Origin: a bacterium
GTDB lineage: Bacteria; Sumerlaeota; Sumerlaeia; MVZB01
DNA length: 18,349 bases
Direction: 5' to 3'
Assembly: GCA_023480605.1 (NCBI GenBank)
Contig: JAMCWS010000258.1
Location: 1-18,349, forward strand
Positions 13,207 through 18,349 of this stretch are shown one piece after another (position 1 is the first letter of the stretch; each line of letters begins with the position of its first letter). The notes beneath the pieces are model-generated. The model had not been told where the DNA came from, made no database searches, and was given only the letters and a program-made list of their open reading frames with translations. A program made the translations under genes and the position numbers.

Positions 13207-13393
13207 ATGGAGATGGGGGGATGATGAAGGAGATGAGGGGGATGGTGTTACAAAAGAGATAAAGACATGTTAGTACTATCATGATGAAGAACAAAACACA
13301 ACTGCCGTAAAAAGCCGCCAAAGACCAACCCATGGATCCTCTTTTTTATATTCCTCTATCTCCCCGATCTCCTTAATATCCCCTCATCTCCTT
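13207..13393. repeat. Composite intergenic element: purine-rich GGAGATG arms in inverted orientation
   Basis: The left arm (13207-13242) repeats ATGGAGATGGGG and AAGGAGATGAGGGG. The right arm (13354-13393) carries the reverse complement units (CTCTATCTCCCC, GATCTCCTTAATATC, CCCCTCATCTCCTT). AAGGAGATGAGGGG (13227-13240) and CCCCTCATCTCCTT (13380-13393) are perfect 14-bp inverted copies 139 bp apart. The AT-richer core contains one copy of a dispersed word also found upstream of GH4 (13287-13316). It fills the 300-bp gap between GH4 and the oxidoreductase gene. No ORF with a ribosome binding site is seen there. Confidence 0.75.
13287..13316 (-). repeat. Dispersed intergenic word, copy 1 (GGCTTTTTACGGCAGTT)
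   Basis: On the minus strand this reads GGCTTTTTACGGCAGTT, then a short G/T stretch ending TTGTTCTT. The plus strand at 14925-14949 reads GGCTTTTACGGCAATT ending TTGGTTCTT. The two copies flank GH4 in opposite orientation and share most of 25-30 positions with small gaps. Its nature (mobile, structural RNA or chance) is open. Confidence 0.5.
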
Positions 13394-13429
13394 TTTTGAT
13401 TTAAAAAGCTGTTACACGGCCGACCAGGC

Positions 13430-14866
13430 TCAGCCGACCTTCCGCCCGGCCAGTTCGCCGAAACGGTTGGCGATGGCCAGGGCCGGGTCGACGGGCACCC
13501 GGACGCGCTCGACACCGGTCGGGATTGCGATGGCCGGAGTCGCCCGAACCTTTTTGCCCGCAAATTGCGGCAGCCATTCCCGCTCGGTCTCGAGCATCTC
13601 CGCCGTCATCTCGCGGATTTCCTTGAGCGTGCAGCAGGCCGAGGTCAGCGGGTCCATGGCGATGGCCTGGACGATGTGTTCCGGGTCGCCGGTCAGGGCC
13701 GCCTCGACGGCCAGCGTCTGCACGGTCACATTGCTCTGGTTGAGGGCGGCGCACTGGGGCGGCAGGGCGCCGACCGTGGCCGGGTGGAATCCGCGGGCGT
13801 CGACGAAGACCGGCACCTCGACGCAGCAGCCGCGCGGCAGGTTGGCGATGTAACCGTCGTTGCGCACGTTGCCCTGCAGGCGGAAGGGGCGGTCGGTCTC
13901 GTGGGCTTCGAGGATGTAGGAACAGAACTCGACGCTGCGCCGGCCGACCTCGGTGCTTTCGGTTTCCAGGTAGTTGACCGACTCGAACTTGCGGGCGATC
14001 ATCTCGCAGTACTTGAGATAAGCCCCCGAGGCGCCGCCGAAATCCGGTTCGTCGCAATAGGTTTCCAAGGCGCGCCGGCTGGAACGGAACCAGGGGACGT
14101 ATTCCGACAAGTGGCCGGTCGATTCGGTCATGAAATACCCGAAGTGGCGCATGACCTCGCAGCGCACCTTCTCGTTGACGTAATATTCGGGTTTTTCGCA
14201 ATTGGCGCGGAAGAGCGGATAGAGGTCGCGCCCGTCGCGCTTGTCGCGCAACGCCAGGAACCAGGCCATGTGGTTGATGCCGGCGCAGACGTAATCGATC
14301 TGGTCCTTGGGAACGCCGACGTAGCCGCTGATCAGGTCCAGCGTCGTCTGCACGCCGTGGCAGAGGCCGATATACTGGATGCGATCGGTCAGGCGTCCCA
14401 GCAGGTGGCAGACGGCGCCCATGGGGTTGGTGTAGTTGAGGAAGAGGGCGTCGGGGCAGAGCTCTTCCATGTCGCGCATCATCTCTTCGAGCACGGGCCC
14501 GGTGCGCAGGCCGCGGAAGACGCCGCCCGGCCCGAGCGAGTCGGCGATGCACTGGTCGATGCCGTATTTGAGGGGCACTTCGTAATCGATTTTGAAGGCG
14601 TCGACGCCGCCGACCTGGATCATGTTGATGACGTAGTCGGCGTCCATGAGGGCGGCGCGGCGGTCGGTGGTGCTCCAGATGCGGGTGGGCAGGCGGCCCC
14701 GGTCGATGACGCGCCGCAGGAAGGTTTCCATGCGGTCGAGCTTGGGTTGCGTGCGGCTCATGAGGCAGATTTCGCTGTCGCGCAGCACGTCGGTGGACAG
14801 GATGTCCATGCAGAGGGTCTTGCAGAAGACCAGGCTGCCGGCGCCGATCATGGCGATCTTCGGCAT
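13430..14866 (-). CDS. Glycoside hydrolase family 4 enzyme (alpha-galactosidase/alpha-glucuronidase type)
   Basis: A 478-residue cytoplasmic GH4 enzyme. This family cleaves glycosides through NAD+-assisted oxidation at C3 and Mn2+-dependent elimination. Visible: the NAD-binding start KIAMIGAGSLVF (3-14); LNYTNPMGAVCHLLGR (143-158); the metal/specificity motif C169-H170-G-V (in GLCHGVQTTLD); and the substrate loop AGINHMAWFLALRDK (195-209) with His199. From family knowledge, CHSV marks alpha-galactosidases, while CHGx has been linked with alpha-glucuronidase/galacturonidase members. CHGV therefore leans toward a uronide but is not proof. It is the first gene of a minus-strand set followed by an oxidoreductase and an FG-GAP protein. 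AAGGAGG lies 8 nt before the ATG. It is divergent from the heparinase-like gene. Confidence 0.92.
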   Translation of the reverse strand: MPKIAMIGAGSLVFCKTLCMDILSTDVLRDSEICLMSRTQPKLDRMETFLRRVIDRGRLPTRIWSTTDRRAALMDADYVINMIQVGGVDAFKIDYEVPLKYGIDQCIADSLGPGGVFRGLRTGPVLEEMMRDMEELCPDALFLNYTNPMGAVCHLLGRLTDRIQYIGLCHGVQTTLDLISGYVGVPKDQIDYVCAGINHMAWFLALRDKRDGRDLYPLFRANCEKPEYYVNEKVRCEVMRHFGYFMTESTGHLSEYVPWFRSSRRALETYCDEPDFGGASGAYLKYCEMIARKFESVNYLETESTEVGRRSVEFCSYILEAHETDRPFRLQGNVRNDGYIANLPRGCCVEVPVFVDARGFHPATVGALPPQCAALNQSNVTVQTLAVEAALTGDPEHIVQAIAMDPLTSACCTLKEIREMTAEMLETEREWLPQFAGKKVRATPAIAIPTGVERVRVPVDPALAIANRFGELAGRKVG

Positions 14867-14888
14867 GGTTGGTTCCTCCTTGCGGGAT

Positions 14889-14920
14889 GCCGGGTGTCGG
14901 CCCGGCAGAAAAACGTTTTT
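14889..14920. promoter_or_regulatory. Hairpin and 12-bp A/T palindrome in the GH4 leader
   Basis: GCCGGG (14889-14894) and CCCGGC (14901-14906) form a perfect 6-bp hairpin just upstream of the GH4 ribosome binding site. Next to it, AAAAACGTTTTT (14909-14920) is a perfect 12-bp palindrome with a central CG, the style of LacI-family sugar-repressor operators. A perfect -35 TTGACA for GH4 lies at 14999-14994 (minus strand), but no good -10 is seen at 16-18 nt. Confidence 0.45.
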
Positions 14921-14924
14921 CCGA

Positions 14925-14949
14925 GGCTTTTACGGCAATTTTGGTTCTT
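14925..14949 (+). repeat. Dispersed intergenic word, copy 2 (GGCTTTTACGGCAATT)
   Basis: GGCTTTTACGGCAATT followed by TTGGTTCTT. It is the inverted, slightly shorter partner of the word at 13287-13316 on the other side of GH4. It lies 4 bp from the 12-bp palindrome at 14909-14920, which might belong to the same element. Confidence 0.5.
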
Positions 14950-15028
14950 GCGCGCCGTCGCTGTTCGCCCAACGAATGAGTTCCGTCATCCTCTGTCAAG
15001 ACCCGGTGACATTCAATATATTTTTGCG

Positions 15029-15054
15029 CCGCGCGGAGTTGCGGAGTCGCGCGG
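15029..15054. promoter_or_regulatory. 7-bp inverted repeat with internal direct repeat, upstream of the heparinase-like promoter
   Basis: CCGCGCG (15029-15035) and CGCGCGG (15048-15054) are perfect inverted copies. Between and across them GCGGAGT occurs twice in 8-bp register (15033-15039, 15041-15047). The site ends 11 bp before the -35 box at 15066, a usual place for an activator or repressor. Confidence 0.4.
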
Positions 15055-15065
15055 ACATTGCACGC

Positions 15066-15094
15066 TTGACTTTCGCCGGATCGGGGCCTAACAA
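15066..15094 (+). promoter_or_regulatory. Sigma-70-type promoter of the heparinase-like/GH42-like operon
   Basis: TTGACT (15066-15071), exactly 17 nt, TAACAA (15089-15094). The predicted start falls near 15101, at or after the first in-frame ATG (15101). Translation therefore most likely begins at 15185. Confidence 0.5.
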
Positions 15095-15184
15095 AGCGTT
15101 ATGTTTCGCGTCTTCTGGATTGGCCGGGTTCCGCGCCGCCGGGCCGGGCCGCATCGCATTCGGCGGCGGCGAGGTGCAAGAATC

Positions 15185-17134
15185 ATGGCCCTTACTAAAC
15201 GGCGGCCGGCGATGCGCGCCGGTTTTGCCCTGGCGCTCGTTCTGGCGTCGGTGTTACCGTCCGCGGCAAAGGAAGGAAACCCCATGGAACAGGCGCGGCA
15301 ACGCTTGGAGGAGGTGGCCGCCATGCTGCCGGCCCGGCCGGCCGGATTCGGCCGTCCAATCGCCGACCGGGCGGCCTGGGAGGCGCTGGCGCACAACGCC
15401 GCTTATCGCGACGTCGTCGCCCAGGCCAAGCGTTACGCCGCCGAGCCGATCCCCGCCCAGCCCGACGAACTCTACCTTGAATTCTCGCGCACCGGCAACC
15501 GCAGTCATTGGGAAGCCGTCAGCGGCAAGCGCCGCGACCGCGTCCGGGCCTACGCGCTGGCGGAATGCCTGGAAAACAAGGGCCGCTTCATCGCCCCCTT
15601 CGAGGCGCTCGTGCGCGAGCTATGCCGCGAACGCACCTGGCTCATGCCGGCGCACGACCGGTCGCTGGCCAATTTCAACGGCGCCACCGTCGAGATCGAC
15701 CTTGGCTCGGCGATGCTTTCCTGGAATCTGGCGACCGCCGATTACCTGCTGGGCGATCGCCTCAGCCCCGAGACGCGCCGGCTCATGCGCGACAACATCG
15801 AGCGGCGGATCTTCACCCCCATGCGCGACATGGCCGCGGGGCGCCGCCCGCCCATCTACTGGCTGTTGATCACCAATAATTGGAACGCCGTCTGCCTGGC
15901 CTGCGTCACCGGTTCGGCTCAGGCCCTGCTCGAGTCGCCGCATGACCGGGCGATGTTCATCGTCATGGCCGAGATCTATATCCCCAACTTCCTCAAGGGC
16001 ATTGGCGACGACGGTTATTGCAGCGAGGGCGTCGGTTATTGGGAATACGGCTTCGGCCACTATGTGATGCTGGCCGAAACGATCCGGCAGGCCACCGGCG
16101 GCCGGATCGACTGGCTCAAAAACGAAAAGGTCCGGCGGATCGCCGAATATGGGCGCGACATCGAAATTCAAAACGGGGTCTACCCGGCCTTTGCCGATTG
16201 CTCGCTCTCGGCCCGCCCCAGCCTTCAACTCATGAATTACCTCAGCCGCCGCTTTGGCTTCGGCCTGGAGTACTACGACGCGGTCGATCCGGCGACGGCC
16301 GAGGGGCGTTTATACTCGGCGATGATGTATTCGTTTCCGACCGCGGCGACCGCTCACGCCCCGGCGCCCGCCGCCCCGACCGGCGGCCCGGGCCTGCGCA
16401 AGTGGTTCGCCGAGGGCGGCGTGTTGATCTGTCGGCCGGGCGAGGGGAGCGCCGGCCGGCTGGCCGTGGCGCTCAAGGGGGGCAACAACGCCGAGCAGCA
16501 CAACCACAACGATGTCGGCTCTTGGCTGCTGGTGCTGGGCAAACGCGTGCCGCTGGCAGACCCCGGCGCCGAAGTTTACACGGCGCGCACTTTCAGCAAA
16601 GAACGCTACGAAAGCAAGGTTCTCAACTCCTTCGGGCATCCCGTGCCCCTCGTCGCCGACCAATTGCAGCGGACCGGTCCACGGGCCGCCGGGCGCGTGA
16701 TGAAGACCGAATTCACCGACGCGGCCGACACGATCGCCTTCGACATCCGTTCGGCCTACGCGGTCAAGGAACTCGAGTCGCTGACGCGCACTTTCGTCTA
16801 TTCCCGTCAGGGGGGCGGGTCGCTGACGGTCACCGACGCGGTCGCCTTCGCTGAGCCGCGCGATTTCGAGACGGCGCTCATCACGTTCGGCCGCTGGGAG
16901 CAAACGGCCCCTGGCGTGCTCAAAATCACCGACGGCGACGCCGGCGACGCCGAGTCCGTGCGGGTCGAGATCGCCGCCACGGACGCCGGCGGCGGGAGTG
17001 TCGCATTCGAGATCCATCCCGAGGAGATTCACGAGGACTTGCACGTCAAGTGGATTCCCAAACGGTTGGGCATCCGTATGGCCGGTCCGATCCGGAAGGC
17101 TGCCGTCACCGTGCGCGTGACGCCGTGGCGATAA
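15185..17134 (+). CDS. Secreted heparinase II/III-like polysaccharide lyase
   Basis: A 649-residue two-domain protein: signal peptide (MALTKRRPAMRAGFALALVL..., cleavage near 28), alpha/alpha-toroid (about 40-385), a Pro/Ala linker (388-402), then the heparinase II/III beta-sandwich (about 405-649). Family marks: NNWNAV (231-236), CSEGVGYWEYGFGHY (279-293) with the likely catalytic Tyr285, NAEQHNHNDVGSWLL (435-449), ADPGAEVY (458-465) and SFGHPVP (482-488). The His/Asp/His set around 441, 459 and 485 matches the metal site of the family. Members cleave uronate-containing glycans (heparin/heparan sulfate, alginate and others) by beta-elimination; the substrate here is not decided. GAGGT lies 9 nt before 15185. 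Ten bases separate its stop from the next ATG, and the next ribosome binding site begins inside its stop codon, so the two genes are coupled. Confidence 0.88.
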   Translation: MALTKRRPAMRAGFALALVLASVLPSAAKEGNPMEQARQRLEEVAAMLPARPAGFGRPIADRAAWEALAHNAAYRDVVAQAKRYAAEPIPAQPDELYLEFSRTGNRSHWEAVSGKRRDRVRAYALAECLENKGRFIAPFEALVRELCRERTWLMPAHDRSLANFNGATVEIDLGSAMLSWNLATADYLLGDRLSPETRRLMRDNIERRIFTPMRDMAAGRRPPIYWLLITNNWNAVCLACVTGSAQALLESPHDRAMFIVMAEIYIPNFLKGIGDDGYCSEGVGYWEYGFGHYVMLAETIRQATGGRIDWLKNEKVRRIAEYGRDIEIQNGVYPAFADCSLSARPSLQLMNYLSRRFGFGLEYYDAVDPATAEGRLYSAMMYSFPTAATAHAPAPAAPTGGPGLRKWFAEGGVLICRPGEGSAGRLAVALKGGNNAEQHNHNDVGSWLLVLGKRVPLADPGAEVYTARTFSKERYESKVLNSFGHPVPLVADQLQRTGPRAAGRVMKTEFTDAADTIAFDIRSAYAVKELESLTRTFVYSRQGGGSLTVTDAVAFAEPRDFETALITFGRWEQTAPGVLKITDGDAGDAESVRVEIAATDAGGGSVAFEIHPEEIHEDLHVKWIPKRLGIRMAGPIRKAAVTVRVTPWR

Positions 17135-17144
17135 GGAGCAAACG

Positions 17145-18349
17145 ATGCAGACAGGTCGGCTTTTCTTCATCTTTTTACTGGCCCTCGCGACGCGCGCGGC
17201 CACGGGCGACGCCCCTCGCGAAAGCGCGGGCGATCCGGCGGCGGCGGCGGCGGCGGAAGAGCTGCGAGCCCATCGCGAGCGGGTCGTCGAACCTCAATCC
17301 GACCACTGGGCGCACCGCCCCGCTCCGGCGCGCCTGTTATGCACCACCGCGTGGGTGGGCGCGCCCGGGGCGATGACGCTGGCGCAATTCAAGGAATACG
17401 TCGACAACGCCGCCCGGGCGGGCTTTCACGTCCTCAGCCTGGGCATCACCTGGAAAGACGTCGAGCTCCGCCCCGGCCAGTACGACCTGGCCTTCCACGA
17501 CAACGCCATCACTTATGCCGCCAACCAGGGCATGTGGGTTCAGGTGCGCCTGGTCACGCGGCCGCTGCCCGAGTGGATCCAGGGCGGCCTGACGCAGGTG
17601 GACCACCGCGGCGAACAGTCGGTCGTGCCGGTCTTCACCGACGCGGGCCTCAACGCCCGCATGGCCGAATTCTACCGGGCGATGGCGCGGCGTTACAAAG
17701 GCTACCCGATCCTGACCTATTCGAGCGCTTTTTCCGAAGCCGCCGAGACGGAATATCATATGGGTGGGCTCTGGCGCGATTTTTCGGCGCCGGCCGTGAC
17801 GCACTTCCGCCGCTTCCTGGAGCATCGGTATCCGAACCTGGAGGCGCTTAACAACGCCTGGGGCACGCTCTACTCCGCTTGGGACGAGGCCCGGATCGAA
17901 TTCAACGGCGAAGGCCTGCCCAGTCACCCCGCGCGCTACACCGACTGGATGCGCCAGCGCGAAACGGCCCTGCGCGAACTCAACGACCAACTGGCGCACG
18001 CCCTCACGGAAGGCGATCCGGCGGCCGAATACGCCGTCCAGTGCGGACGGATCTACTCGCGCGAATGCGCCTGGCGCGGCACGGTCGGCCTGGGCGGCTG
18101 GGGGGGCGCCGCCGATTGGGTCATCACCGACCCCGCCCCGCGCGACGACGTCCGCTGGCAGTCGGCCGTCTGCCTCGCCTTCGGTCGCAATGCCGTCTCC
18201 GAACTCGACGGCCTTTACGCCTACGACCGCGACGGCGTCGACCCGATGACGGTCATCCCGCGCCAGGTGCGCGACGGATTTGCCGCGGGCGTGCGCATGA
18301 TGCAGCTTTGCCACTGGTATCCCAAGGACGTGGCCAAGTATCCCGATTT
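17145..18349 (+). CDS. Secreted GH42-like TIM-barrel glycoside hydrolase, 3' end outside window
   Basis: An open frame from the ATG at 17145 (AAGGAG at 17133-17138, overlapping the previous stop codon) stays open for 401 codons to the window edge. It begins with a signal peptide (MQTGRLFFIFLLALATRAAT) and an Ala-rich stretch. The barrel resembles the GH42/GH-A type: LGITWKDVELRPGQYDL (99-115, compare the W-x-E-P-x-G-x-Y block), YSSAFSEAAETEYH, with Glu198 or Glu201 at the likely acid/base region, and LNNAWGTLYSAWDEA, a WGT-Y motif common in GH42-like beta-galactosidases. It should act outside the cytoplasm with the heparinase-like lyase upstream, as a tightly coupled pair. The nucleophile region and C-terminus are not in view, so GH42 itself is not certain. 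Confidence 0.8.
   Translation, partial: MQTGRLFFIFLLALATRAATGDAPRESAGDPAAAAAAEELRAHRERVVEPQSDHWAHRPAPARLLCTTAWVGAPGAMTLAQFKEYVDNAARAGFHVLSLGITWKDVELRPGQYDLAFHDNAITYAANQGMWVQVRLVTRPLPEWIQGGLTQVDHRGEQSVVPVFTDAGLNARMAEFYRAMARRYKGYPILTYSSAFSEAAETEYHMGGLWRDFSAPAVTHFRRFLEHRYPNLEALNNAWGTLYSAWDEARIEFNGEGLPSHPARYTDWMRQRETALRELNDQLAHALTEGDPAAEYAVQCGRIYSRECAWRGTVGLGGWGGAADWVITDPAPRDDVRWQSAVCLAFGRNAVSELDGLYAYDRDGVDPMTVIPRQVRDGFAAGVRMMQLCHWYPKDVAKYPD

Noticed and set aside
11051..13273. Plus-strand frames of 315 and 356 codons opposite the FG-GAP and Gfo/Idh/MocA genes
   Set aside because: They mirror the repeats of the real genes (for example Val/Ala/Asp runs opposite the Ca loops) and have no start signals.
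13565..15091. 508-codon plus-strand frame antisense to GH4, and a 532-codon minus-strand frame at 13401-14999 overlapping GH4
   Set aside because: Both are out of frame with the clear GH4 protein, lack ribosome binding sites and show no family signature.
17337..18314. 325-codon minus-strand frame at the right end
   Set aside because: It is antisense to the GH42-like frame that has a signal peptide, a ribosome binding site overlapping the previous stop, and recognisable motifs.
1..18349. tRNA, rRNA or transposase genes
   Set aside because: None was recognised on either strand by eye; a covariance-model search would be needed to exclude a tRNA fully.

Overview
The window is GC-rich DNA from a bacterium. 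All genes look bacterial, most have strong AGGAGG-type ribosome binding sites, and the long antisense open frames are typical of high third-position GC. The gene mix is a NifA-type sigma-54 activator, UroD-like and Gfo/Idh/MocA proteins, FG-GAP and BNR beta-propellers, a GH4 enzyme, a heparinase II/III-like lyase and a GH42-like enzyme. Together with the degenerate short-period intergenic repeats this suggests a glycan-degrading member of the PVC group or a neighbouring candidate phylum (Planctomycetota, Lentisphaerota/Kiritimatiellota, Hydrogenedentota or Sumerlaeota). This placement is inference from gene content; no rRNA is present.

Region 1 (1-4158, minus strand) is a nitrogen-control module. 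It reads: sigma-54 activator (GAF, AAA+, Fis-type HTH), P-II protein GlnK, ammonium transporter Amt, then the first 13 codons of a second P-II protein running off the left edge. A consensus -24/-12 promoter (TGGCAC-N5-TTGCT) lies between the activator gene and glnK, so the activator very likely drives glnK-amt. The amt frame is broken by one in-frame TGA at codon 219, although both halves are otherwise intact.

Region 2 (4200-7237, plus strand) holds a DinB-like protein, a cytoplasmic BNR/sialidase-like propeller and a UroD-like protein. It converges, with a 31-bp 3' overlap, on a secreted beta-propeller protein of unknown specificity (7207-8496, minus strand). Divergent from that is a TauE/SafE permease (from 8716, behind a good sigma-70 promoter), followed by a Gfo/Idh/MocA oxidoreductase (9568-10560).

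Region 3 (10826-14866, minus strand) is a probable operon: GH4 glycosidase, Gfo/Idh/MocA oxidoreductase, and an FG-GAP/VCBS propeller with seven Ca-binding loops but no signal peptide. Divergent from GH4 is a plus-strand pair (15185 to the right edge): a secreted heparinase II/III-like lyase and a secreted GH42-like TIM-barrel enzyme cut by the window end. Together these look like a locus for an acidic (uronate-containing) polysaccharide: lyase and glycosidase outside, GH4 and oxidoreductases inside.

Five intergenic gaps carry degenerate short-period tandem repeats of four unrelated sequence families (6-bp TCGTNN at two loci, 10-bp CACGAAAANN, an 18-bp repeat, and purine-rich GGAGATGAGGGG). 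Three of the five are built as two inverted arms around a short core. A separate dispersed word, GGCTTTT(T)ACGGCARTT, occurs on both sides of GH4 in opposite orientation. These repeats are the part of the window least explained by known gene families.
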